The notes under the pieces: generated by a model
Database searches by the model: none
The model's input: only the letters and a program-made list of their open reading frames with translations
Told to the model about the DNA's origin: nothing
Program-made: the position numbers and the translations under genes
Shown: piece by piece, positions 1 through 6,148 of the stretch
Position numbering within the stretch: the first letter of the stretch is position 1
How the letters are laid out: each line of letters begins with the position of its first letter
Assembly (NCBI GenBank): GCA_964608495.1
Contig: CAZSOQ010000277.1
Location: 1 to 6,498 of the forward strand
From: JAKORR01 sp964608495
GTDB taxonomy: Bacteria > Armatimonadota > Zipacnadia > Zipacnadales > FEN-943
Reading direction: 5' to 3'
DNA: 6,498 bases

Positions 1-1
1 C

Positions 2-133
2 AATATGGTCTACATGGGCACCTCCGCCGTCTACGGGCGGGGGCTGGCGGTGGTTGTGGGTATGCTGGACGGCACCGTGACCAGCCTGTACGAGGGCGAC
101 GAGTACCCGAAGCCGAAGCCGACGACGCCCTAG
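2..133 (+). CDS. C-terminal fragment of an unrecognised protein (5' end outside the window)
   Basis: An open frame enters at base 2 and runs 43 codons to a TAG at 131-133. About nine in ten third codon positions are G or C, as in the complete genes of the window, which supports it as the real coding frame. The visible end has a short hydrophobic strand (LAVVVGML), then DGTVTSLYEGDEYP, then a Pro/Lys/Thr tail (KPKPTTP). There is no catalytic motif and no recognisable family. The LAVVVGMLDGTV stretch faintly resembles the last strand of the H-X9-DG domain of pseudopilin-like DUF1559 proteins, but the histidine position holds Arg, so I do not assign it. The next gene starts 174 bases downstream on the same strand; co-transcription is possible but not shown. 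Confidence 0.6.
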   Translation, partial: NMVYMGTSAVYGRGLAVVVGMLDGTVTSLYEGDEYPKPKPTTP

Positions 134-307
134 TGGGGACCACAGCTCCTCCGCCGCCGCAGGCACGCGCCTGGGGCCGCGGCCGCAGGCTGGGGGCCCC
201 TGCGTCTTGCGCCTGCTTGGCCTTTGGGCCTAGACTGCGCCCTGGGCAGGGGACAGAGGAACCACCCCGGCTTACGCCACGCGAACCAGGCAAGGAGAGC
301 AGACGAC
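134..307 (+). other. Intergenic region with alternating CAGGC/GCCTG inverted repeats
   Basis: No gene is supported here. The stretch holds several copies of the same short arm in alternating orientation: CAGGC 160-164, GCCTG 169-173, GCAGGC 185-190, CCTGCG 199-204, GCCTGC 211-216 and GCAGG 246-250. These allow competing hairpins: 160-173 (5 bp, ACGC loop), 169-190 (5 bp plus 4 bp around one G/G mismatch), 184-204 (6 bp, 9-base loop) and 185-216 (6 bp, long loop). No T-tract follows any of them, so an intrinsic terminator for the upstream gene is not evident. GC content is very high, so some of this structure is expected by chance. No convincing -10/-35 promoter was seen. Confidence 0.4.
292..297 (+). 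promoter_or_regulatory. Shine-Dalgarno site fixing the sulfatase start
   Basis: AAGGAG lies 10 bases before the ATG at 308. It supports that ATG over the in-frame upstream TTG at 224. The same context (CAAGGAGAG) recurs before the CBM9-like gene at 1801-1809. Confidence 0.75.
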
Positions 308-1660
308 ATGGCCACCGAACGTCCGAATGTCATCCTGATCGTGTCCGACGACCACGGCCGCGATACCGCGACCTACGGCAGTCCCGCGATCGCTACCCCT
401 AACCTCGACGCCCTGGCGGGCGACGGCGTCTGCTTCACCAACGCCTTCTGCACCACCGCATCCTGTGCCGCCAGCCGCAGCGTCATCCTCACCGGCCTCC
501 ACAACCACAAGAACGGCACCTATGGCCATACCCACGACGTCCACCACTTCGCCTGCTTCGACGACACTGTCACGCTGCCGGCCCTGCTCAACGCTGCGGG
601 CTACCGCACTGCCCGGGCCGGCAAGCAGCACTATGCGCCGGAGCGGCTGTTCCCCTTCCAGGAGGGACACCCCCAGGGCAGGTTCGGGCGCGATGACGTG
701 CAGATGGCGGAGGCCTGCCGGGAGTCCATCCGCGGCAGCGACCCCTTCTTCCTCTACTGGTGCTCGCACAATCCCCACCGCGGCGGAGGCCCGCTCGCGG
801 ACCATCCCTGCAAGCCCGACCGCTTCGGCAATCCCCTCGAGTCCTTCCCGGGCGACGCCGAGCAGACGTTCCGCGACGAGGACATGGCCGTGCCCTCCTG
901 GCTGCCCGACATCCCCGAGGTGCGGGCCGAGCTGGCCCAGTACTGCCAATCCGTCGCGCGCCTGGACCGGGGCATCGGGCGGCTGATGCAGGTCCTGCGG
1001 GAAGAGGGCAAGTACGACAATACGGTCATCATGTACATCTCCGACAACGGCGCGGCCTTCCCGGGGTCGAAGACCACGCTCTACGAGCCGGGCATGAACC
1101 TGCCGCTGATCGTGAGGAGCCCGCTGCACTCGGCGCGCGGCATCCGCTGCGACGGCCTGGCCACCTGGGCCGACCTGACGCCCACGATCCTCGACTTCGC
1201 CGGGGCCTATCCCGACCCCGAGGCCTTCCACGGCCGGTCGTTCAAGGACCTGCTGGATCAGGAAAGCCCCGCGGACTGGCGCGAGGAGGTCTACGCGGCC
1301 CACACCTTCCACGAGGTGACCAACTACTACCCGATGCGGGTCGTGCGGCAGAAGCGGTTCAAGTTCCTCTGGAACATCGCCCACCCGCTGACCTACTCCT
1401 TCGCCTCCGACCTGTGGGCGGCGGCGAGCTGGCAGGGGACCCTGCGGAGGGGTCTGAGCAACTACGGCAGGCGGCCCGTGGAGGCCTATCTTCACCGGCC
1501 GCGCTTCGAGCTGTACGACCTCGAGCAGGACCCCGACGAGCTGGTGAATCTGGCCGAGAAGCCGCAGTACTCGGGTCTGGTGGACGAGTTCTGCGAGAAG
1601 CTGCGGGCCTTCCAGGAACGCACCGGCGACCCCTGGATCCACAAGTGGGAGTATGAGTAG
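308..1660 (+). CDS. Sulfatase, cysteine type, SGSH (N-sulfoglucosamine sulfohydrolase)-like, no signal peptide
   Basis: A 450-residue type I sulfatase that should hydrolyse a sulfate ester or sulfamate of a sugar. Family marks in order: metal-binding D14-D15 in IVSDDHG; the C53-A-A-S-R57 signature followed by TG at 62-63, in which Cys53 would be converted to formylglycine by a maturase not in this window; K106 and H108 in GKQH; H157 in NPHR; D246-N247 in YISDNG and K255. These spacings, plus HNHKNGTYG, DVHHF, LTPTILD, HEVTNYYPMR, ELYDLEQDP and a late DPW, resemble human heparan N-sulfatase throughout, so sulfated N-acetylglucosamine or glucosamine is a plausible substrate; exact specificity is inference. 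Human SGSH is about 500 residues with a signal peptide. Here the ATG enters the first beta strand at once (MATERPNVILIV), and the upstream in-frame extension is not hydrophobic, so a cytoplasmic location is predicted. The secreted CBM9-like gene follows after 156 bases. Confidence 0.95.
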   Translation: MATERPNVILIVSDDHGRDTATYGSPAIATPNLDALAGDGVCFTNAFCTTASCAASRSVILTGLHNHKNGTYGHTHDVHHFACFDDTVTLPALLNAAGYRTARAGKQHYAPERLFPFQEGHPQGRFGRDDVQMAEACRESIRGSDPFFLYWCSHNPHRGGGPLADHPCKPDRFGNPLESFPGDAEQTFRDEDMAVPSWLPDIPEVRAELAQYCQSVARLDRGIGRLMQVLREEGKYDNTVIMYISDNGAAFPGSKTTLYEPGMNLPLIVRSPLHSARGIRCDGLATWADLTPTILDFAGAYPDPEAFHGRSFKDLLDQESPADWREEVYAAHTFHEVTNYYPMRVVRQKRFKFLWNIAHPLTYSFASDLWAAASWQGTLRRGLSNYGRRPVEAYLHRPRFELYDLEQDPDELVNLAEKPQYSGLVDEFCEKLRAFQERTGDPWIHKWEYE

Positions 1661-1734
1661 CGCGCCCGGGGCGCTTCGGGCAGGAAATGCCTTCCGCCGG
1701 TGCGGCCCCGGAGTCGGCCCCGCAGGCTCTCCAC

Positions 1735-1760
1735 GGCCTTCGGTCCGGGAGGACTGGGCC
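1735..1760 (+). other. Intercistronic hairpin with GNRA tetraloop
   Basis: GGCC (1735-1738) pairs with GGCC (1757-1760). After a two-base TT bulge, CGGTCC (1741-1746) pairs with GGACTG (1751-1756), with one G-U pair. The loop is GGGA, which fits the GNRA pattern. This gives ten base pairs in the 156-base gap between the sulfatase stop and the CBM9-like start. No T-tract follows, so it is not a standard intrinsic terminator. It could stabilise or delimit mRNA between the two genes; that role is inference. Confidence 0.45.
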
Positions 1761-1816
1761 AGGTCGAGGGTGAAGCACTCGCCCCAACGGATGCAAGCGC
1801 CAAGGAGAGACCCGCC

Positions 1817-2749
1817 ATGCGCTCAACTGCTGCTGCCGGACGGAAGAGAAGTAGGACCTTGGCCCGCTGTTGGGGCCTAGCGGTGCTGGGTGTGGCCTGC
1901 CTGGCCGTCCTGGCGCTGGGCTCCTCGACCAGGGCCCTGGCCGGCGAGTGGCCCAGAGAGCTGAGGGCCTACACGGGGACGACGCCGACGCTGGACGGCG
2001 AGATCTCGCCGGGGGAGTATGACGACGCCACGCGGTTCACCGGGGTGAAGGACTGGACGCCGCAGTTCTCGCCCACAACCGATGACGAGGACCTGTCGCT
2101 GGTGGGGTACGTGAAGCACGACGGCAAGCGGCTGTACTTCGCCTTCGAGATCACCGACGACGTGCTGTACGGGATAGACATACCGCGCTGGCTGCCGGAC
2201 AACAACGCCGACGCGCACGAGCTGACGCCTCGGGGGTGGCCGTGGTTCGGCGACGAGATGGAGATCCTCATCAACGCCGCGAACACGTGGGGCGAGAACG
2301 ACAACGCCGACGGGAACGGCTCGGCCTGGCAGATGGTGTGCAATCTGACCAAGTCGCGGCTGGGGGGGATAGGCGTGGGCGGGCTGCTTGAGGGCGAGCC
2401 GCGCTCGAAGCCCGAGGCCTGGGAGACGTACCAGAAGTGGATCCTCACCCACGCCATGGACGCGGTGGCGAAGGTCAAGCCGGGCGGCAAGGGGTATGTC
2501 ATCGAGTGGGCGGTCAGCTACGCGCCCTGCCTGGAGGTCGAGCCGGGCAAGTTCTACTCGCTGGAGCTGGGCGATGTGAAGATGGGCCTCAACATCGCGC
2601 TGGGCGACCTGGACGAGAAGGGGCGCGGCGAGGGCAACTTCGGCAACTTCCACCACGAAGACTGGCTCACGGGCGAGAGGGACAAGCGGACGCTCAAGCG
2701 GCAGTGGGGAAGCCTGTGGATGATGGCCGGCCCGAAGCCCGCCGAGTAG
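1817..2749 (+). CDS. Secreted CBM9-like carbohydrate-binding protein
   Basis: A 310-residue exported protein. The N-terminus is basic (RKRSRTLAR, 9-17), then hydrophobic (about 19-35), and ends in an Ala-Leu-Ala signal peptidase I site, with cleavage likely after residue 42. The lone Cys in the core does not fit a lipobox. The mature part begins like family 9 carbohydrate-binding modules: PTLDGEISPGEYDDATRF (57-74), KRLYFAFEITDDVL (104-117) and GDEMEILINAANTW (145-158), matching the usual 'P-x-iDG...Lyvaf.v.D...gDsvEi' order. A later strand, GYVIEWAVSY (226-235), completes the sandwich. There is no glycosidase or other catalytic domain, so the likely role is binding extracellular or periplasmic glycan. 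The start is chosen for AAGGAG at 1802-1807, nine bases before the ATG. It follows the sulfatase on the same strand and may share its transcript. The assignment is by motif order only; the ligand is unknown. Confidence 0.8.
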   Translation: MRSTAAAGRKRSRTLARCWGLAVLGVACLAVLALGSSTRALAGEWPRELRAYTGTTPTLDGEISPGEYDDATRFTGVKDWTPQFSPTTDDEDLSLVGYVKHDGKRLYFAFEITDDVLYGIDIPRWLPDNNADAHELTPRGWPWFGDEMEILINAANTWGENDNADGNGSAWQMVCNLTKSRLGGIGVGGLLEGEPRSKPEAWETYQKWILTHAMDAVAKVKPGGKGYVIEWAVSYAPCLEVEPGKFYSLELGDVKMGLNIALGDLDEKGRGEGNFGNFHHEDWLTGERDKRTLKRQWGSLWMMAGPKPAE

Positions 2750-2777
2750 CCGCGGAAGGTCGCGCAGGCGGCCCGCC
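2750..2777. other. Short gap between convergent genes, no clear terminator
   Basis: Only 28 bases separate the TAG of the CBM9-like gene from the stop codon of the response regulator on the other strand. The gap has a small GC-rich inverted repeat (GGCGG/CCGCC) with almost no loop and no T-tract on either strand, so no intrinsic terminator can be called. Confidence 0.5.
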
Positions 2778-3971
2778 CTAGACGGCGCGCCCGATCGCCT
2801 CGAACCGCAGGTCGTCGGGGGCGATGATCTCGCCCGACCTGAGCAGCACCGCCCGGCGTATGACGTTGCGCAGCTCGCGCAGGTTCCCCGGCCACGGGTA
2901 GGCCTTCAGGCGCTCGATGGCCTGGGGACTCAGCCGCGTGGCACCCTCGCCATCGCTCTCACAGAAGTGCCCGGCGTACAGCTCGATGTCCGTGGGCCTC
3001 TGCCGCAGGGGCGGAAGATACAGGGGGATCACGGCGAGCCGGTAGTACAGGTCCGCGCGGAACCGCCCGGCCGCGACCTCGGCCAGCAGCTCCTTGTTCG
3101 TGGCGCAGATCAGCCGCACGTCAACCGTCACCAGCTCCGTGCCACCCAACCGCCGGAAGCTGCCCTCTTCGAGAAATCGCAGCAGCTTGACCTGCATGGT
3201 CGGGGACATCTCGCCGATCTCGTCGAGGAACAGGGACCCCTCGTCGGCCTCCTCGGCCAGGCCTCGCTTGCGCGCCGCCGCGGAGGTGAAGGCGCCCTTC
3301 TCGTGGCCGAACAGCTCGCTCTCGAGCAGCGTCTCGGGCACGGCGCCGCAGTTGATGGCCAGGAAGGGCTTGCCGGCGCGACGACCCATCAGGTGGATCG
3401 CCTTGGCCAGGTACTCTTTGCCGACGCCTGTCTCGCCCTCGATGACGACCGGGGCGTCGCTGCTGCACACGCGGGCCGCGGCGCAGTAGCACCGCTGGAC
3501 CATCGGGTCGGCGCTGAAGCAGTGGTCGAAGTCGTGCCTGGCGCGCAGACTCTCCCAGAGGTAGTCGCAGGAGCTGAGCGTGGGGGCGTTTATCAGCCCG
3601 CGGGCCATAGCCGCCACATGCCTGGGGTTGACGGGCTTGACGAGGTAGTCGGCGGCGTCGAGGCCCAGGGCCTCGACGGCGCTGTCCAGAGTGGGATGCC
3701 CGGTCACGATCAGCGCGGGTGTGCTGATGCCGTCGTAGCGGAATTCCCTCAGCAGCCGCAGGCCGTCCACGTCGGGGAGGCGCCGGTCAATGACCATGAC
3801 GGAGGCCTGCCCCTGGGCCGCCGCCTCCCGGGCCTCCTGGCCGTTGGCGGCCTCGGTGGCCGTGATTCCCTCCTCTGTCAGCCCGGCGCTCACCTGCCGG
3901 CGCATGTCTTCGTCGTCGTCAACCACCAGGGCCTGATGCTGGGACGGCTGTTGCCCCTTACGCGCCGTCAT
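2778..3971 (-). CDS. Sigma-54-dependent (NtrC-family) response regulator lacking a C-terminal DNA-binding domain
   Basis: A 397-residue two-domain regulator. Residues about 12-127 are a receiver domain: acidic D18-D20, phospho-acceptor D62 in VIDRRLPDVDG, T90 in IVTGH and K112 in YLVKP. Residues about 148-385 are the AAA+ sigma-54 interaction domain: Walker A GETGVGKE (179-186), FGHEKGAFTSA (221-231), Walker B SLFLDEIGEM (246-255), arginine-finger region RFRADLYYRL (303-312) and sensor II WPGNLREL (360-367). The sigma-54 contact loop reads GAFTSA instead of GAFTGA. The protein ends about 30 residues after sensor II, so the Fis-type helix-turn-helix of most relatives (usually 440-480 residues) is missing. 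The bases after the stop encode no such helix in either shifted frame. The ATG at 3971 is chosen because AGGAGG lies seven bases before it; an upstream in-frame GTG at 4118 would add 49 Arg/Pro-rich residues before the receiver. The gene lies 187 bases downstream of pckG on the same strand. No partner histidine kinase is visible. Confidence 0.93.
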   Translation of the reverse strand: MTARKGQQPSQHQALVVDDDEDMRRQVSAGLTEEGITATEAANGQEAREAAAQGQASVMVIDRRLPDVDGLRLLREFRYDGISTPALIVTGHPTLDSAVEALGLDAADYLVKPVNPRHVAAMARGLINAPTLSSCDYLWESLRARHDFDHCFSADPMVQRCYCAAARVCSSDAPVVIEGETGVGKEYLAKAIHLMGRRAGKPFLAINCGAVPETLLESELFGHEKGAFTSAAARKRGLAEEADEGSLFLDEIGEMSPTMQVKLLRFLEEGSFRRLGGTELVTVDVRLICATNKELLAEVAAGRFRADLYYRLAVIPLYLPPLRQRPTDIELYAGHFCESDGEGATRLSPQAIERLKAYPWPGNLRELRNVIRRAVLLRSGEIIAPDDLRFEAIGRAV

Positions 3972-3978
3972 CAGCCCG

Positions 3979-3984
3979 CCTCCT
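3979..3984 (-). promoter_or_regulatory. Shine-Dalgarno site of the response regulator
   Basis: On the minus strand AGGAGG is followed by seven bases and the ATG at 3971. This strong site decides the start in favour of the receiver-domain N-terminus MTARKGQQ. Confidence 0.75.
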
Positions 3985-3999
3985 AGGGCCACAGGCAGA

Positions 4000-4071
4000 G
4001 GGCGAGGCGCCCGACGCGGCCGGGTTGCGAACCTGGGCCGGCGCCGACAAGGCGAGGAACGGGGAACCCCG
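4000..4071 (-). other. Structured leader of the response regulator gene (three hairpins)
   Basis: Within the 187-base gap between pckG and the regulator lie three inverted repeats. Positions 4000-4012 form a 5-bp stem (GGGCG/CGCCC) with a 3-base loop. Positions 4017-4040 form CGGCC/GGCCG plus an inner GGTT/AACC stem with a 3-base loop. Positions 4060-4071 carry CGGGG and CCCCG arms around AA. The 8-mer GGGGAACC inside the last one (4061-4068) recurs at 4135-4142. The structures could act in the leader mRNA or as protein-binding sites. None is followed by a T-tract, so none is called as a pckG terminator. Confidence 0.35.
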
Positions 4072-4116
4072 AGCCCGAGGCAGTTCAGTCGCGCCCGCTG
4101 CCCTTGGCCTTCGTCC

Positions 4117-4122
4117 ACTATA
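4117..4122 (-). promoter_or_regulatory. Possible -10 element for the response regulator gene
   Basis: On the minus strand TATAGT (five of six to TATAAT) sits in a small AT-rich island within very GC-rich sequence, about 145 bases before the regulator ATG. No good -35 hexamer is found 16-18 bases upstream; that area carries GGTTCCCC instead. A promoter here would need an activator or an extended contact. Weak call. Confidence 0.25.
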
Positions 4123-4158
4123 TCGGCCGGAGGTGGGGAACCTTTAGCCCGGGCCGGC

Positions 4159-5934
4159 TCAGGACGCCGCCAGCCGCTTGCGCAGATACGCGAGCTCCTG
4201 GAGCAGCTCGTCGGGCATCCTGGAGTCGAACTGGCGGTACAGGTGCTCTATGTCGGCCGCCTCGACCGACCAGGACTCGGGGTCCACGGTGAACAGGTGC
4301 TCCAGATCGTCCGGAGTGAGGTCCAAGCCCTCGGTGTTGAGGTCGCCCAGGTTGGGCAGCAGGCCGATGGGGGTCTCCGTGGCGCCACAGCGGCCCTCGG
4401 TCCGGTCAATGATCCACTTCAGGACCCTGATGTTCTCCTGGTAGCCCGGCCAGACGTAGTCGCCGTGCTCGTCCACGCGGAACCAGTCCACAAAGAAGAT
4501 CGGCGGCGGCGACTGCAGCCTCTGGCCGATGCCGAGCCAGTGGCGGAAATAGTCGGCCATGTGGTACCCGCAGAAGGGGACCATGGCCATCGGGTCGCGC
4601 CGCAGGACGCCGACCTCGTGGGTGGCGGCCGCCGTGGTCTCGGACCCGAGGCCTGAGGCGCAGAACACGCCGTGTTGCCAGTCGAAGCTCTGCCACACGA
4701 GGGGTAGCAGGCGCGTTCTCCTGGCGCCGAAGATCATCGCCGATATGGGCACGCCCATGGGGTCGTCGAACTCGGGCGGCGTGGTCGGGCACTGGAAGAG
4801 CGACACGGTGAAGCGCGAGTTGGCGTGCGCGGCGGTGCCGGAGCTACCGGGCCCCCAGTTCCTGCCGCGCCAGTCCTGCATCTGCGCCGGGACGGGTCGG
4901 CCCATGCCTTCCCACCAGGGCTCATTGGCGTCCACGTCCAGCGCCGTGTTGGTGAACAGGGCCGGGTAGAAGCGGCCGTCCATCAGGGCGCGCATTATGT
5001 TGGGGCTGTTCGCCATCGAGACGCCCGGCGCCACGCCGAAGACACCCGCCTCGGGGTTAAGGGCCCACAGCCTGCCGTCGGGGCCCACATTGAGCCACGC
5101 GATGTCGTCCCCCACCGTCCAGACCTTGTAGCCCGGCAGCGCGGACTCCATGAAGGCCAGGTTCGTCTTCCCGCAGGCCGAGGGCAGGGCGGCGGCCAGG
5201 TAGATCGTGTGCCCCTCGGGGTCTTCGACCCCCATGATCAGCATGTGCTCGGCCAGCCACCCCTGCTTCAGGCCCAGCCACGAGGCGATCCGCAGGGAGA
5301 AGCACTTCTTGCCCAGCAGCGCGTTGCCGCCGTAGCCCGACCCGATGCTCCAGACCAGGCTCTCGTCGGGGAAGTGCATGATGAACCGCCTGTCCGGGTC
5401 GAGGTCGCCGACCGAGTGGAAGCCCCTGACGAAGTCCTCGGAGCTGCCGATCTTCTCCCTGACGTGGCTGCCCATCCGGGTCATGATCCTCATGCTGGCG
5501 GCCACGTAGGCGCTGTCGGTCAACTGGACGCAGGCCTTGGCGTAGGGCGAGTCCAGGTGGCCCATCATGTAGGGCATCACGTACATCGTCCTGCCGCGCA
5601 TGCACCCGTCCGACAACCTTCGCAGCATCCCCTTCGCCTCGTCGGGGGGCATCCAGTTGTTGTTGGGCCCGGCCCTCTCCTCGTCGGAGTGGCAGACGTA
5701 GGTCAGGTGCTCGGTGCGCGCCACGTCCGTGGGGTGGCTCCGGTGCAGGTAGCCGTTCGGGAAGGTCTTCCGGCTAAGCTCGTGGAAGACCGGGTGGTCG
5801 CCTATCCTCTCGTCGTTGATCCCCGCCTCCACGATCCTGCGCGCCTCCTCCTCCGACCCATCGCACCAATGGACCCGGTCCGGCTTGGTCAGCCGTGCCT
5901 GTGCGTCAACCCATTCCTCGATCGGTGTTGCCAT
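4159..5934 (-). CDS. pckG: Phosphoenolpyruvate carboxykinase (GTP), EC 4.1.1.32
   Basis: A 591-residue cytosolic enzyme converting oxaloacetate and GTP to phosphoenolpyruvate, GDP and CO2, the entry step of gluconeogenesis. Hallmarks in order: R73 in VARTEH (substrate); GYGGNALLGKKC (200-211) with Y201 and Mn ligand K210; Mn ligand H230; P-loop LPSACGKTN (250-258) with catalytic C254, K256 and T257; VGDDIAW with Mn ligand D277; ANSRF with N372 and R374; WQHGVF (419-424); the mobile lid around GSETTAAATHE (430-440); and the guanine pocket PFCGYHMADYF (453-463). Several match rat PEPCK with a constant offset of 34 (Y235, K244, H264, S286, C288, D311). Length is normal. Two details differ from the commonest form: Leu replaces the first Phe of the FPSACGKTN signature, and GYHMA replaces GYNFG/GYNMG in the guanine pocket. 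The start ATG at 5934 has AAGGAGG (5947-5953) 12 bases upstream. The regulator follows on the same strand. Confidence 0.98.
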   Translation of the reverse strand: MATPIEEWVDAQARLTKPDRVHWCDGSEEEARRIVEAGINDERIGDHPVFHELSRKTFPNGYLHRSHPTDVARTEHLTYVCHSDEERAGPNNNWMPPDEAKGMLRRLSDGCMRGRTMYVMPYMMGHLDSPYAKACVQLTDSAYVAASMRIMTRMGSHVREKIGSSEDFVRGFHSVGDLDPDRRFIMHFPDESLVWSIGSGYGGNALLGKKCFSLRIASWLGLKQGWLAEHMLIMGVEDPEGHTIYLAAALPSACGKTNLAFMESALPGYKVWTVGDDIAWLNVGPDGRLWALNPEAGVFGVAPGVSMANSPNIMRALMDGRFYPALFTNTALDVDANEPWWEGMGRPVPAQMQDWRGRNWGPGSSGTAAHANSRFTVSLFQCPTTPPEFDDPMGVPISAMIFGARRTRLLPLVWQSFDWQHGVFCASGLGSETTAAATHEVGVLRRDPMAMVPFCGYHMADYFRHWLGIGQRLQSPPPIFFVDWFRVDEHGDYVWPGYQENIRVLKWIIDRTEGRCGATETPIGLLPNLGDLNTEGLDLTPDDLEHLFTVDPESWSVEAADIEHLYRQFDSRMPDELLQELAYLRKRLAAS

Positions 5935-5959
5935 AAGGCAGGTGTCCCTCCTTCAGCCC

Positions 5960-6001
5960 TTGGCGGTCCGCTCCCCACTACTGTCTTGACTTGGCAGTCC
6001 G
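5960..6001 (-). repeat. Tandem pair of candidate operator sites (CGGA-N2-GCCAA), 31 bp apart
   Basis: The plus strand reads TTGGCGGTCCG at 5960-5970 and TTGGCAGTCCG at 5991-6001: an 11-mer with one difference, repeated at 31 bp, about three helical turns. Read toward pckG they are CGGACCGCCAA and CGGACTGCCAA, lying 26-36 and 57-67 bases before its ATG. Identical orientation and helical phase are typical of a regulator binding the same DNA face twice. The regulator is unknown. Confidence 0.4.
5980..5998. repeat. Imperfect inverted repeat ACTGTC-N7-GGCAGT
   Basis: The six-base arms at 5980-5985 and 5993-5998 are complementary except for one G-T pair, with a 7-base centre. The element overlaps the second copy of the tandem motif (5991-6001), about 46 bases upstream of the pckG ATG. 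It could be a dimer-binding operator or a leader hairpin. Weak on its own. Confidence 0.25.
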
Positions 6002-6148
6002 GCCGGCGGCGGCAAATAGTGACCTTACCGATGGGCCCACAGAGGCTGGACTACCGTCACCTCTATCCTCGGCAGAGGCCGCGGAACAGGCGATGCCGCT
6101 TGGCCGCCCTGGGCCCTGCGTCGAGCGTGCCCAGAGCAGTAGGCGTCT

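Noticed and set aside
224..307. N-terminal extension of the sulfatase from a TTG at 224
   Set aside because: The 28 extra residues are polar with no signal-peptide character, and the AAGGAG at 292-297 is correctly placed for the ATG at 308.
272..1642. Long open frame on the minus strand opposite the sulfatase (456 codons)
   Set aside because: It mirrors the sulfatase codons in GC-rich DNA, its product is Val/Gly/Arg-rich with no known motifs, and the plus-strand gene is unambiguous.
760..1656. Second plus-strand frame inside the sulfatase gene (298 codons)
   Set aside because: An Arg/Gly/Pro/Ala-rich product typical of an out-of-frame reading in GC-rich genes; the sulfatase frame carries all conserved residues.
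1660..1680. Possible terminator after the sulfatase (GCGC/GCGC stem)
   Set aside because: The stem is four base pairs with no T-tract.
1769..1782. GG-N10-GC with sigma-54 spacing upstream of the CBM9-like gene
   Set aside because: The spacing is right, but the rest of both boxes does not match (no TGGCA, no TTGC), and such dinucleotide pairs are frequent at this GC content.
2967..3986. Open frame on the plus strand opposite the response regulator (339 codons)
   Set aside because: It is antisense to clear receiver and AAA+ motifs, and its product is low-complexity Gly/Val/Ala/Gln-rich sequence without a recognisable domain.
3972..4118. N-terminal extension of the response regulator from a GTG at 4118
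   Set aside because: It would add 49 Arg/Pro-rich residues before a complete receiver domain, has no ribosome site and covers the leader hairpins; the ATG at 3971 has a strong AGGAGG.
6012..6024. Sigma-54-like promoter upstream of pckG on the minus strand (GG ... TTTGC)
   Set aside because: Only nine bases separate GG and GC, whereas the -24/-12 promoter needs ten, and the upstream box is otherwise a poor match to TGGCAC. It was attractive only because of the nearby sigma-54 activator.
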